A stretch of DNA of 64,000 nucleotides from Spirochaetales bacterium (GCA_016342585.1 JAEINK010000019.1:1-64000), one strand, 5' to 3'. Counted from the stretch's first letter, positions 27,584-37,468 are shown. Notes: generated from the sequence alone by a model not told the origin. Made by a program: numbers and translations.

Positions 27584-28492
27584 GTGAAAAAATCGATGAT
27601 CGGATTAGCTTTTCTCATATTAATAATTTCTCTGCCTGTAACAGCCCAGTCCGGCTGGGGGGGCCGGGGGGGCGGCGCTAACGGGGGGCTTTTCACCGAG
27701 GCTTCTCCTGCCAGTGCCGGGCGGCTTATTACCGTAGGGGGACGGCTTCTCCCCTTAAGGAAGATCGAACATAACTTTTCCATAGGCGGATACATCGACA
27801 AGGTCCTTGTTAAGGTGGGGGACAGGGTGGCCAGCGGTCAGGCCCTTATCCAGATAAAGCGGGATTCGGTCGGGGAGACCTACCTTCCTGTTATCCTGGA
27901 GTCCCGGTTAAGGGGGGTTGTGTCGGAGGTGCATGTGTATGAAACCGAGCAGGTCTCCGCGGGGAATCTGGCAGTTACAATTATAGATAACAGTGCATAC
28001 AAGCTCCTGACCAGTATAAGCGACAGGGATGCCCAGGCGGTGCGCAAGCTGGGAACCATTCCTGTTGCCGGTCTTACCCCCGACGGGGAGACCTTTTCCG
28101 GCCGGATTACCGGTGTCTCCCAGGAGCCGGATTATAGTACGGGCTTATTTAGTATTACCATGGAGTTCCGGCGGCAGGAGGGACTGTACCCCGGGATGGT
28201 GGTCTTTGTCGATCTGCCCGTGGAGAAAGCCCAGGGGATAACCATAGAGAAAGCTTCCATTCTTGAGGATGAAGCGGGGATCTACATATGGATCCTGACT
28301 GACGAAAACACCCTTGCCCGAAGGGGTCTTTCCCTTGGGGCCGAGGTGGAGGAAAAGGTTACCGTGGAAGAGGGGCTGCAGGCCGGTGAGCGGTATTTGA
28401 CAAAGATCAGCGGCAGTGAAGTTGAGGGTCTTGAGCTTCGGGCCCTTATCCGGCAGACCCTGGGCGGGGCCCAGGATTCCGGGAGAGAGTAG
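27584..28492 (+). CDS. RND efflux periplasmic adaptor (membrane fusion protein)
   Basis: 302 residues from GTG 27584 with AAGGAG about 10 bases upstream. Signal peptide to about residue 21, then a glycine-rich linker (GWGGRGGGANGG). Lipoyl-like half motif NFSIGGYIDKVLVKVGDRVASGQAL (about 62-86) with its partner ESRLRGVVSEVHVYETEQVSAG joined directly; the usual alpha-helical hairpin between the two halves is reduced to about a dozen residues. Beta-barrel and membrane-proximal domains follow. It would connect the inner-membrane pump and the TolC channel. Its stop overlaps the start of the pump gene. Confidence 0.85.
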   Translation: MKKSMIGLAFLILIISLPVTAQSGWGGRGGGANGGLFTEASPASAGRLITVGGRLLPLRKIEHNFSIGGYIDKVLVKVGDRVASGQALIQIKRDSVGETYLPVILESRLRGVVSEVHVYETEQVSAGNLAVTIIDNSAYKLLTSISDRDAQAVRKLGTIPVAGLTPDGETFSGRITGVSQEPDYSTGLFSITMEFRRQEGLYPGMVVFVDLPVEKAQGITIEKASILEDEAGIYIWILTDENTLARRGLSLGAEVEEKVTVEEGLQAGERYLTKISGSEVEGLELRALIRQTLGGAQDSGRE

Positions 28493-31400
28493 TGCTTAAA
28501 TTTATCTTTCATAAGGCCACGGGATTCATCCTCCTTACCCTCCTTTTAATTACGGCCGGGGTGGTCGTTGCCCTCCGGCTGCCGGTAATGATGTACCCCC
28601 AGACACGGCGGCCCCAGGTCCAGGTGGATCTGAGGCATTCGGGGATTTCGGCTGTGGACTTTCAGACCCAGTATGCCCAGAGGATCGAGAATGGTCTCCT
28701 CTCCCTGGAGAGTGTGGATGTTCTGGAAACCACCTACTCTACCGATTCCAGCCGGTTTAACCTGACATTTGACTGGAATATAGAGAGCGATACGGCACGC
28801 ACCAATGTGGAAAAGGAGATGATATCCATCAACTCCTCCCTTCCCAATGAGATCCGGGACAGCTACTCCATCCGTTACCGGGAGGGGGAGAATGCTGGTT
28901 ACCTGGTCATGGGGCTTACCTCCAAAACGACAGAACCGGAGCGCCTCTATCAGTTATTGAAAAACAACCTGGAGGCCCAGCTGGGCCGGATGAAGGATGT
29001 GGAAGAGGTCGGGTTTTACAATACCGAACGGCTTCTGGTGGATATAGAACTGGAACAGAAGAAGATGCTCTCCTATGGGATTACCATCAACGATGTGAAC
29101 ACGGCCCTGCAGGAGGGTTTCCTCCCCCAGCCTCTGGGGTCCATGAGGAGTGCTGGCGAACGCTTAAGTATCCGGCTGGAGAGGAACGGGAGGAGCCTTG
29201 AGAGTCTCCCCCGGCTGGAGGTGAAAAAGGTGGGGGATTCCAGTATTACCCTGGACGATATTGCTGTTCTGGATATCCGGTATACCCTGCCGTCCCGTGT
29301 TTTTCTGGTGGAGGGGGCTCCGGCGGTTCAGCTGACGGCTACCCCCATCGAGGGCGGGAACATTAACGCCATGACCGCAGAGATCCGCAGGATTATAGAA
29401 GCGGCCCGGGTTGCCGGGCAGATCCCGGAGGATACCCGGTACTCCCTCTACCTGGATCCGGCCAAGTATATTCAGAAGTCTATCGATAATGTGGTGAATG
29501 CCGCCCTGATTGGCGGCCTTCTGGCCATTGTGATTGTCTTCCTCATCCTGGGGGAGTGGAAGAATACCCTGCTTATTGCCGCCTCTCTGCCGGTTACCAT
29601 CGTTTTAAGTTTCCTTTTTATGGGGATCTTCGGGATATCCATAAACCTGATCTCCCTGGGGGGGCTGGCCCTGGCCGTGGGGATGATTGTGGATTCAACC
29701 ATCGTTGTTATGGAAAATATCCACCGCCACCGGACGAAAAATGAGGGGGCTGTCAGTCCTTCCCACTGGAGGGGAACCGTTCTGCGATCCGTCGCCGAGG
29801 TCAGGACGCCGGTTATCGCTTCCACCCTGACTTCGGTCCTGGTCTTCCTGCCCATCTCCTTTACGGCCCCCCTGACAAATGCGATTTTAGGGGATCAGGC
29901 GAAAACGGTTGTCTTCGCCCTCCTCATTTCCCTGGTGGTTTCACTGACCCTGGTGCCGCTTATCTGTTTCTATCTTTTTAAAGGGGAGGACAGGGATAGG
30001 AAGGCTTTAGGGTTTATTGAAAGGCATATTGCCAAGGTTGTTTCCGGCCTGACGGGGGTGTACAAATCCATCCTCCGGTTCCTGATCAATAGAAAATGGA
30101 GGGCTTTCCTCTTCCTCCTCTTTTCCTTTGGTATCCTGGGTTTTTCTCTCCTCTACATTATGCCTCAGATCCCCAGGGAGATTATCTCCACTCCCACTTC
30201 AGATCGAATTGTCCTCTTTTTCAGGAACTCTAATGTGAGTGATCCGGAGGAGATCATGAAGGATATCCTGCCGGATATGGACCTTCAAATCGAGGAGGCC
30301 CTTGGGGAGATGCTGGTTCAGAAGTTTACCAATATTTCGGGTCGCTTCAACCAGACCTTCCTTGATTTACGGAGTTCCGACGATACGGAGGAGGCCATGA
30401 GCCGCCTTCAGAAGATCTTTGTTTCGGAAGGGGACTGGTATTATAATATCATGGCCTGGGATCCGGCGGCCCTTCCCCTGCCCATGAGTTATGATTTTCA
30501 GATCAGTTTATATGGTCCGGATCCTGCCGAAAAGGTGGCCCTGCTGACTTCGATTCAAACCCTCTTAAACGAGGAGGATTTTTATCAGAGGATATTTACC
30601 CGGCCTTCACCCTCTATTATTCAGCAGTTAAACCTGAAGCCCCGTGAAGAGACCATAAAGAGCCTCTCTCCCTGGTCCGAATCGAGCCTGGCGGCCCTTA
30701 TCCGGAGGATCCTGTCGGGAACCTCCTCTGTAAGCTTAAGTGACGGGGTGGAGGATATCGAGGTTTCGGCGGCCTATCCTTCTACGGATTTGGACAGCCG
30801 GGAGGAGCTGGAGGATTTTCTTGTTCCCTGGAACCAGAACTTTGTCCCTTTGAAGCATTTTTTTGATTTTGGCACCAGCGAGGGTGTTTCCCAGATATAC
30901 AGTGAAAACGGGGAACCGGCCTTCCGGCTGTACGGCTTTGCCGGTTTCCGGATAAGTGATGCCGAGCGGTTCCGCCTGCAGAGGGAGACCCGGGCCTACC
31001 TGGAAGAGGTTTTGATCCTCCCGGAGGGGTATAGTTATACCTTCGACAACCCCCGGAAGGAGATGGATGAATCCATCAAATCTCTCTTCCTTGCTCTGGG
31101 AATATCGGTTGTTCTTATTTATCTCCTCCTTGCTTTCCAGTTTAACTCCCTGTGGATACCGATCATCATCCTCATAACCATTCCCCTGGGGTTTATCGGT
31201 GTTATCTTTTCTCTCCACTTTTTCAATTCGACCCTTAACCTGAACTCCCTGCTGGGGACTATCCTCCTGGGCGGTATTGTGGTGAATAATGCGATCATCA
31301 TGATCGATTTCTATCTGAAAAGCCGCCTGGAATATGCAGATTATAAGGTAGCCCTGGTTACAACCGCGGGGATCCGTTTCCAGCCGGTTATCATTACGAC

Positions 31401-31584
31401 CATGACGACCATTTTCGGGATGCTCCCCCTGGCCATAGGCATCGGGGAGGGGTCAAACATCCTTCAGCCCCTGGGGATTGCCGTCTCCGGCGGCCTGCTT
31501 GTTTCTACACTTTTTACCATATTTGCCGTTCCTTCGCTGATCGTTTTGACTCATCGAAAGGAGAGGAGAACCCTTGATGAATAA
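28492..31584 (+). CDS. RND family efflux pump (AcrB/MexB type)
   Basis: 1030 residues, normal for hydrophobe/amphiphile efflux RND transporters that export substrates using the proton gradient. TM1 at residues 10-30; a periplasmic loop; TM2-6 from about 330 with GGLALAVGMIVDSTIVVMENI (two of the conserved TM4 aspartate region residues fall here near 395-400); a second periplasmic loop; TM8-12 from about 865 ending FTIFAVPSLIVLTHRKERR. GTG start shares a base with the preceding stop. Substrates (metal, detergent, drug) cannot be told. Confidence 0.93.
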   Translation: MLKFIFHKATGFILLTLLLITAGVVVALRLPVMMYPQTRRPQVQVDLRHSGISAVDFQTQYAQRIENGLLSLESVDVLETTYSTDSSRFNLTFDWNIESDTARTNVEKEMISINSSLPNEIRDSYSIRYREGENAGYLVMGLTSKTTEPERLYQLLKNNLEAQLGRMKDVEEVGFYNTERLLVDIELEQKKMLSYGITINDVNTALQEGFLPQPLGSMRSAGERLSIRLERNGRSLESLPRLEVKKVGDSSITLDDIAVLDIRYTLPSRVFLVEGAPAVQLTATPIEGGNINAMTAEIRRIIEAARVAGQIPEDTRYSLYLDPAKYIQKSIDNVVNAALIGGLLAIVIVFLILGEWKNTLLIAASLPVTIVLSFLFMGIFGISINLISLGGLALAVGMIVDSTIVVMENIHRHRTKNEGAVSPSHWRGTVLRSVAEVRTPVIASTLTSVLVFLPISFTAPLTNAILGDQAKTVVFALLISLVVSLTLVPLICFYLFKGEDRDRKALGFIERHIAKVVSGLTGVYKSILRFLINRKWRAFLFLLFSFGILGFSLLYIMPQIPREIISTPTSDRIVLFFRNSNVSDPEEIMKDILPDMDLQIEEALGEMLVQKFTNISGRFNQTFLDLRSSDDTEEAMSRLQKIFVSEGDWYYNIMAWDPAALPLPMSYDFQISLYGPDPAEKVALLTSIQTLLNEEDFYQRIFTRPSPSIIQQLNLKPREETIKSLSPWSESSLAALIRRILSGTSSVSLSDGVEDIEVSAAYPSTDLDSREELEDFLVPWNQNFVPLKHFFDFGTSEGVSQIYSENGEPAFRLYGFAGFRISDAERFRLQRETRAYLEEVLILPEGYSYTFDNPRKEMDESIKSLFLALGISVVLIYLLLAFQFNSLWIPIIILITIPLGFIGVIFSLHFFNSTLNLNSLLGTILLGGIVVNNAIIMIDFYLKSRLEYADYKVALVTTAGIRFQPVIITTMTTIFGMLPLAIGIGEGSNILQPLGIAVSGGLLVSTLFTIFAVPSLIVLTHRKERRTLDE

Positions 31585-32905
31585 GAAACCTTTATGCTTG
31601 ATTTTTGCTGCTTTCATCCTCCTTTCTCCCGGGCTTACGGCCGGTGAGTCTGTTTCTATCACCCTGGAAAAGGCCTGGGAGATGATGGAGGAGAATAATC
31701 CTGAACTTCGGAATTTGATTCTGGATCAGGAGATATTGATTCGTGAGTCGGGAAACAGAAAAGATTGGATACCCGGCATCAGTGCCGGCGCCGGCCTCTC
31801 CCGGAGTTCCCCCCTGATAAGCTGGGTAACTAACCCTGATAATGCGGACCTGAGTGAGGGGGATAACTGGTCTCTGCGCGGCTCGGTGGATCTGCGGTTT
31901 AATATTAACCCCAACCTGAGTCTTGAAGATCAGGCGGAGGCCCTTGAGTTGAAGATCCTGCTTCTCCAGTATCAGGCGAAGGTCCGGGATCTGAGGGCAT
32001 CCCTTCAGAAACTCTATTATCAGATTATTACCGGTTACAATACTATTCTCCTTCAGGAGGAGAGTATAGCCCTGGCCCGGAACAGGCTGGAGCAGATAGA
32101 GACCCAGTATAACCGGGGCCTTCGTTCCGACCTGGAACTGCTTACGGCTAAAATTGCCCTGGCCGGGGATTTGCCCGCCCTGGAAAAGGCGAAGATTGAT
32201 CAGGAGAAAAAACTGATTACCCTCCGGCAGTACCTGGGGCTTGAACCGGGGGCCCCTGTAGAGCTTGTCTCTGATCCGATGGCCGGATTAGACGATTTGG
32301 CTGAAGATGAGGTTTCTGTGGACAAGCTTAAACTACAGATCCTGGAGCGCGAAGATTTACAGATAGCAAAATTGCAGATAGAACTGGCAGAGATTAATCA
32401 GGAGCTTTCCGCCAAAAAGGTATTCGGCCCCTCCTTTGGCGCCAGCCTTGGCTGGTCCTCCGGGATTAACCCCCTCTTCGATCCCGATTCCTGGACTGCC
32501 GACGACTGGCGGGACAGTCTGAGCCTGGGGTTTTCGGTTTCCCTGCCCCTGGATGGGCATATCGAAGGTTCGGCAGATGATCTAAGCCTGGCCAGGATTG
32601 AAGATAAGCTGGAGGAGATGAAGCTCTCCCTGGAGGAGAGTTATGCCGAGGCGGAGGGTAAACTGGCCTACCTTCTTCTGGATATAGAGTTGAGCGGCTT
32701 TAACATAGAGGCCAGTGAATTGAATATTACCCTCCAGGAGCAGAACTTTAAAAAGATTCAGGACAATTTTGAATCCGGCAGGTCTTCCCTCCTGGAACTG
32801 AACAACAGCCGTCAGGAGCTCCGGAAGGTCCGGCTCTCCCTGGAAAACGAGAAGTTGAACCGCCGGCTGCTTCTAATCGACCTTGCCCGGATGCAGGGGA
32901 GATAG
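31577..32905 (+). CDS. TolC family outer-membrane efflux channel
   Basis: 442 residues from ATG 31577, which overlaps the pump stop; a TTG one codon earlier is also possible. Signal peptide to about residue 23 (LSPGLTAGE). Two OEP repeats follow: long amphipathic helices (SLEDQAEALELKILLLQYQAK and QNFKKIQDNFESGRSSLLELNN) with the intervening strands, as in TolC. Forms the trimeric exit duct for the preceding adaptor and pump, completing a three-gene tripartite system. Confidence 0.9.
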   Translation: MNKKPLCLIFAAFILLSPGLTAGESVSITLEKAWEMMEENNPELRNLILDQEILIRESGNRKDWIPGISAGAGLSRSSPLISWVTNPDNADLSEGDNWSLRGSVDLRFNINPNLSLEDQAEALELKILLLQYQAKVRDLRASLQKLYYQIITGYNTILLQEESIALARNRLEQIETQYNRGLRSDLELLTAKIALAGDLPALEKAKIDQEKKLITLRQYLGLEPGAPVELVSDPMAGLDDLAEDEVSVDKLKLQILEREDLQIAKLQIELAEINQELSAKKVFGPSFGASLGWSSGINPLFDPDSWTADDWRDSLSLGFSVSLPLDGHIEGSADDLSLARIEDKLEEMKLSLEESYAEAEGKLAYLLLDIELSGFNIEASELNITLQEQNFKKIQDNFESGRSSLLELNNSRQELRKVRLSLENEKLNRRLLLIDLARMQGR

Positions 32906-32972
32906 TTGAATTTTTCAGATTATATTGATACCTCTTTTAAGTTGAATTGTTTTACTTTAAAAGGAGGGGTCA

Positions 32973-34304
32973 ATGAGCGGTATAGCCGACTATTTCAAGC
33001 CCAGAGTGGACCCTCATAAGGTCTTTTTTGACACCCTGGATATACCCTGTTTTATCTCCTCCACCTCTGCCCTGGATCGATATTTTGATATCCCCTGTGG
33101 GTATTATTTGAATATGGCTTCGACAGCTTCGATAGTGGAGGTTGCCCGTACTTTTGAGACCCTGGAGTTTCCCGGACTGGACGGCCTGGATGCGGCTGTC
33201 CAAATTCCACGGCACGTACTTACCGGGGATGAATCCTACCTTTCCGGATCCGATTTAAAGGATGATGCCCTCCTCCTTATCTCCTGCCAGCTGGAGGAGG
33301 GGAGCCTTGGTGTTCCCCGGCCGGAATCGACCGGGATGTTCTCCTCTTTCCTATATAGCCCCTCTGCGAGGCGTTTTTACGACCCGGAGGGTATCTATCC
33401 GATCCTGCGGGGAAAACAACCCTTGCTGCCCTCCCATCTGGGGCTGGAGGGGGCTGCTTCCTGGGAGCCCTGGCTGGATGCTGCGGTGATTCTTTCCCGT
33501 TATCCCTTGAAACTTTCCGCTGCCGGCCCGAGTACGGAACCAGGCCTGGTGGCTATGGATGGCGGTGACACCTCCTCAGAAAAAGGAACTGAGTCTGCCG
33601 AAGGGAGGCGTGCCGGAGAAAGGGCCGCCCTGGAGGAGCTTTTCTCCGAGCCTTCCGCCGGGGTATTTCCTCCAATCGACCCTTTCCGCCAGCGGGAGGT
33701 CCTTGTCCGGATCCTGGAAGGGAGGAATCCTCAGAAGGGGTTGGAGCTGCTCAGACGCTGTGGCTTTATTGAAAGCCACTGGCCGGAGCTTCACAGTATG
33801 ATTCAGGTTCGCCAGGGAAAAGAGTATCACCCCGAGGGGGATGTGTGGGATCACAGCCTGGCCACCTTCTCCTACCGCAAGAGTGCCAACCTTGTTATCT
33901 CCCTGGCCTTACTGCTTCATGATGCGGGGAAACCCCAGGCCCAAGAGTATGAGGGGAATAAGTTTCATCATCATGCCCAGATCGGCGGGCGGATTGCCGG
34001 CCGGTTTCTACACCACCTGGGTTTTTCGGCGGGGATTATTGAACAGGTACTCTATCTTGTCTCAAACCACATGGTCCCCGGGATTACCAGAACTCTTCCT
34101 CCCTTCAGGGTGAAAGAGGTTATATCCTCCCCCCTCTATCCTCTACTTTTAGAGGTCCACCGCTGCGATCTCTCCTCCACCTACCGCGGACCGGAGGGAT
34201 ACTATGAGGCCTGTAAGGTCTACAGGCACTATCTTAAGCATCTCAGGAACCCATACAGGGATAGTGAGGGTAAAAAAAGGATGCGGATGTATGTGGAGGG
34301 TTGA
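32973..34304 (+). CDS. HD-domain protein related to tRNA nucleotidyltransferases
   Basis: 443 residues, ATG 32973 after a strong AAAGGAGGGG. The C-terminal 230 residues follow the CCA-adding enzyme/poly(A) polymerase body plan: RQREVLVRILEGRNPQKGLELLRRCGFIE, then HPEGDVWDHSL (about residues 289-299), ALLLHDAGKPQAQ (HD pair near 312-318), FHHHAQIGGRIAGRFL and VSNHMVPG. The N-terminal 200 residues should contain the nucleotidyltransferase G-G/D-x-D head, but none is visible. A phosphohydrolase role for the HD part is therefore more likely than CCA addition. Alternative: a tRNA nucleotidyltransferase too diverged to recognise. Confidence 0.65.
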   Translation: MSGIADYFKPRVDPHKVFFDTLDIPCFISSTSALDRYFDIPCGYYLNMASTASIVEVARTFETLEFPGLDGLDAAVQIPRHVLTGDESYLSGSDLKDDALLLISCQLEEGSLGVPRPESTGMFSSFLYSPSARRFYDPEGIYPILRGKQPLLPSHLGLEGAASWEPWLDAAVILSRYPLKLSAAGPSTEPGLVAMDGGDTSSEKGTESAEGRRAGERAALEELFSEPSAGVFPPIDPFRQREVLVRILEGRNPQKGLELLRRCGFIESHWPELHSMIQVRQGKEYHPEGDVWDHSLATFSYRKSANLVISLALLLHDAGKPQAQEYEGNKFHHHAQIGGRIAGRFLHHLGFSAGIIEQVLYLVSNHMVPGITRTLPPFRVKEVISSPLYPLLLEVHRCDLSSTYRGPEGYYEACKVYRHYLKHLRNPYRDSEGKKRMRMYVEG

Positions 34305-34310
34305 AATCTT

Positions 34311-34430
34311 CTAATTTATTTTTAAGGCTTTCATCCTTTCCCGAACAGTGGCAGCGGCTCTGGTTTTCATTTCAGATGGTATAAAGCTGATCATAGGCTG
34401 GAGTTAAAGAGATGTAAAAAGGGGAATTTT
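34311..34430 (-). pseudogene. HipT/HipA-type kinase, C-terminal fragment (copy 1, internally deleted)
   Basis: Read on the - strand, one frame gives SLTPAYDQL, the conserved HipA-family kinase motif. It is followed, after an internal deletion and in another frame, by SFIPSEMKTRAAATVRERMK, the C-terminal helix, ending at the TAG at 34311-34313. The same two blocks occur at 41580-41940 with about 240 more bases between them, so this copy has lost the middle. It lies 7 bases past the stop of the HD-domain gene. It cannot make a functional protein. Confidence 0.6.
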
Positions 34431-35243
34431 ATTTTACCTTTTCTGCAGCCGGTATGATGAGGAGTATGCCGATACATTCGGGAAGTTTTGTCTCGAACCG
34501 CTCCAATCGCTCCCGTGAAAGAGAAGGTCGGAGCGCTTTTATCAACCTTTAAGAGGCTGAAACCTCTCTTTTCTGACCAGAAACAGGATCCCCGCAACAG
34601 CCCCACACTCCATATGGCCGCGTACTGAATCATCCTGCCGGGAAGGCGGCTTTAACCGAATCCCAGGCCGAGGACTTTATGAAATCCTATCTTTTCAATT
34701 AAATGATCCGCCCAGAAGAGGATGAGCTGCATGCCTATCCCGGAAAAAAGGATTAGGGTGGCGATATGCTGCATCGCCGTTCCGGGAATCATTGGGTTCT
34801 CCAAAGAGGGGATCGATTAACTGAGAATAATCCCCCGAGCCCGGGATTCCTGCTCCAAACGAGTATTTGGCCTGATGACCTTCAATTGGCTTCAATATCT
34901 ATACGTCTCCCTGTTTCATAAAGAGAGTCTTTGTCCGTATGGAGAATCTCCACATTTTCGGTATTCTTTAATAAGGAGGAGGATTCCGTACGAATGGACA
35001 TATAGTCATAAGTATCAACTTCCGGTTTTAAATTATCGATCCCCAGATCTTCAACGGATAGGGGATCAAAGGATATTATTTTTAAAAAATCGTATCCATT
35101 CTTTTCTCAGGCGTAACTGCTCCCCGATCACTCATGGTGGAAAAACAGTTTTTGTATTGTAATTCTGTTTCAATTATTTTCTTCAAAAATTCGGGGCCAC
35201 GCTTGTTGGGTGTAATCAACATCAATATATCAGAAAAATGATA
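34431..35243. other. non-coding or decayed stretch with coding remnants
   Basis: No intact gene is convincing in these 813 bases. On the - strand 34652-34792 could encode a 46-residue hydrophobic peptide (MIPGTAMQHIATLILFSG...). About 34880-35060 reads as a gene-like acidic segment (SVEDLGIDNLKPEVDTYDYM) ending in a stop, and 34695-34895 continues in another frame with KYSFGAGIPGSGDYSQLIDP. These look like pieces of one or more - strand genes broken by frameshifts. I do not recognise the families. Confidence 0.35.
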
Positions 35244-36590
35244 CTATTTAATAATGAGGTAATTATCCGGTGGTGCCGAATCTCTGAGAATGCTTTTCAG
35301 GTATTGAAACAAAAATGAGTTCCGATCATGAAACATATCTTCCAGGCTCTCCTCATCGATCCTGCCATTATTATTCTCTTCACGACCGGCAAAGAAATTC
35401 TGGTTTAAAATTCCTGAATCTTCGGCAATCCGGGCGATCTCGGATGGGGTATAGGAGCCATCTTCCAGGACTTGGGTAACCATTTTCCCGGAGAAGGCGG
35501 TAAAGAACTCTGCACTGTACTTATTGAAGTTATGCAGGTTTTCATCCTCTTTGCCATTCTGAATGGCCCACTCCTCTACCGGTAAGGGGATTGTTTGATA
35601 AACCCAACCCTCATCATCGGAGAGATCAATGAGTCCATATCTGTGGGGATAGACCGGGAGTGAGCCTGTAGCAATATCGTAGATCCTGTCCATGGGGGTA
35701 TCCCTTTCAATGATATCCTGTATGTGAATATGACCTGAAAGGATTACCCTTATATTCAGGGAGGAGAAGAGGTTCACCAGTGAGGTCGAATCATCAATCG
35801 TATAGCCCCGGCTGACCATGGGGTTATGTTCGATGAGGCTATGATGCATGGCCACAAGGACCTGTTTGCCTTCTACTTTTGCGGCTTCACCCTTTTCCCT
35901 GATCCATGCTCTGGTTTCCGGGCGTATGAATCCCCCGGTATCCGGCTGGCCCCATTTATAGTTATCTTCATACTTATTTGTATCCAGCATGAAAACCTGT
36001 ACTCCCGGGAGGGGTTCGATTAAATAACTCAAGGAGGTATCATCGTAGGAGATCCCATCTGAATATCCAAAATCTTCATATATGGATCTGAACTCCGAGG
36101 GGGTGATGGTGTCCACCTTGATGGCCTTATCATTTTGGAACTCACGCGCCCATGGATTGTTAATATCATGGTTGCCCGGGATGACATAAACGGCAATGCC
36201 GAGCGCTTCTATCTTCCCAAACCAGGAGGCTAACCCTTTATGACTCAATTTTGCCCCGTTGAAGGTTAAATCTCCCGTAACAAATAGTGCTGCCGGTTTT
36301 TCCTGCCGGAGTGAATATAAGAGGGAAGAAAAAAGTTCTTCCTGGATGAAGGTGTTTTTACCGTCTCCGCCGGATATCAACTCATTATACCTTTCGCCCT
36401 GGTCATGCAGTTTTCCCGAGAGGTAGTGGGCATCTGTAATTATGGAGACGAGGCCCCTGTTGATCTCTTCATCGGGAATTGGTTCAATTGAGGACCTACC
36501 CTTATCGCAGGAGAATAGCAGGATAAGCCAGATGGGGATAAACAGGATAATCGGGAGTATTGATTTTCTTTTATCTTTTTTGAACATCAT
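35244..36590 (-). CDS. metallophosphoesterase lipoprotein
   Basis: 448 residues from the ATG at 36590 (a second ATG follows directly). The longer frame upstream is rejected because the chosen start gives a lipoprotein signal: hydrophobic stretch then lipobox LLFSC. Calcineurin-like phosphoesterase blocks: SIITDAHYLSG (D-x-H), FVTGDLTFNGA (G-D), YVIPGNHDINN (G-N-H-D), VAMHHSL (H) and ILSGHIHIQD (G-H-x-H). Two-metal hydrolysis of a phosphoester in the periplasm or at the outer face is expected; substrate unknown. Its start overlaps the end of the AraC gene by 20 bases, so the pair is coupled. Confidence 0.85.
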   Translation of the reverse strand: MMFKKDKRKSILPIILFIPIWLILLFSCDKGRSSIEPIPDEEINRGLVSIITDAHYLSGKLHDQGERYNELISGGDGKNTFIQEELFSSLLYSLRQEKPAALFVTGDLTFNGAKLSHKGLASWFGKIEALGIAVYVIPGNHDINNPWAREFQNDKAIKVDTITPSEFRSIYEDFGYSDGISYDDTSLSYLIEPLPGVQVFMLDTNKYEDNYKWGQPDTGGFIRPETRAWIREKGEAAKVEGKQVLVAMHHSLIEHNPMVSRGYTIDDSTSLVNLFSSLNIRVILSGHIHIQDIIERDTPMDRIYDIATGSLPVYPHRYGLIDLSDDEGWVYQTIPLPVEEWAIQNGKEDENLHNFNKYSAEFFTAFSGKMVTQVLEDGSYTPSEIARIAEDSGILNQNFFAGREENNNGRIDEESLEDMFHDRNSFLFQYLKSILRDSAPPDNYLIIK

Positions 36591-37449
36591 CTCGAAAATC
36601 CTTTGGTGAAAGCCCCTCATACCGCATAAAGAACTTGGACATATTGGCCGGCTCATCAAAACCCATGAGGTCGGCGATTTCATAATTCATTAACTCTCCC
36701 AGGCTGAGATGCCGTTTTATCTCCAGGGTAATCCGGTTAATAATGAATTGTTTGGCTGAGAGTCCTGCCACATTCCTTGTCGCCTGGTTGATGGTCTTCC
36801 TGGAGAGATTCATCCTGTTTGCGTAATCCTCCACGTTTCTGGTCGTGGTATAGTTCGTCTCAACCAGCGTTCTGAAGGTTTTAAAGTTCTCATAATCTTT
36901 TGATTGAAAAATCTCTTTCTTTACGGGAAGCTGAGGCCGCAGTGAGAGTATGAAGCTCCGGAAGAGGGAGGCAATCAGTTCAATATCAAAGGAGTTCACG
37001 TTTTGTTCATACTCCCGGTGTATGAGGTCAATCAATATTCTGTTGGTTGTATCCGGGCCATTTTTGAACGGAAGCACCGGGATTCCTGCGGCCTGATCTA
37101 CAAGGTCCAGAAAAATATCCCCTTTAAATCCTTTTATGCGGTAAAAAAATGGTTCATTCAGATGGATGAGCCACCCTTTCACTATCTGATTTACTTCGAA
37201 GTGGTGGACCTGGTTCTTTTGAACAAAAATGATATCCCCCTTTTTATAGGGGTAACGGATGAAGTCCACGAAATGGTGGCCGGATCCTTCGGTAATATAG
37301 ATGATGGACCAGAAATTCAGGCGGAAATCCTTTTCAAGGAGGCTTTTCGGGCGTGTAGTAAAAAATGTCGGGAGATCGATAATCTCGAAATCCGAATCCC
37401 TTTTGTCGTTCTTATAGTTGATTCTGTTTATCATATCCGTATCAACCAT
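36571..37449 (-). CDS. AraC family transcriptional regulator
   Basis: About 292 residues from the ATG at 37449 (an ATG at 37434 is equally possible; the open frame extends further but without family similarity). N-terminal cupin-like AraC_binding domain (GHHFVDFIRYPYKKGDIIFVQKNQVHHF). C-terminal double HTH of about 100 residues: VEDYANRMNLSRKTINQATRNV and ELMNYEIADLMGFDEPANMSKFFMRYEGLSPKDFR split over two helices, the classical AraC signature. No strong ribosome site was seen. It lies between the ferredoxin fusion gene and a metallophosphoesterase on the same strand and may control this gene set. Confidence 0.88.
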   Translation of the reverse strand: MVDTDMINRINYKNDKRDSDFEIIDLPTFFTTRPKSLLEKDFRLNFWSIIYITEGSGHHFVDFIRYPYKKGDIIFVQKNQVHHFEVNQIVKGWLIHLNEPFFYRIKGFKGDIFLDLVDQAAGIPVLPFKNGPDTTNRILIDLIHREYEQNVNSFDIELIASLFRSFILSLRPQLPVKKEIFQSKDYENFKTFRTLVETNYTTTRNVEDYANRMNLSRKTINQATRNVAGLSAKQFIINRITLEIKRHLSLGELMNYEIADLMGFDEPANMSKFFMRYEGLSPKDFRDDVQKR

Positions 37450-37468
37450 ATTATAACATAAGGGTTTA

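Noticed and set aside
34875-35162. Plus-strand 95-residue open frame
   Set aside because: Composition is unlike a protein, and the opposite strand of the same DNA looks more gene-like, so it is taken as a shadow of decayed sequence.
36591-36683. N-terminal extension of the metallophosphoesterase
   Set aside because: The extra 31 residues are the reverse reading of the AraC gene end and would hide the lipoprotein signal peptide.
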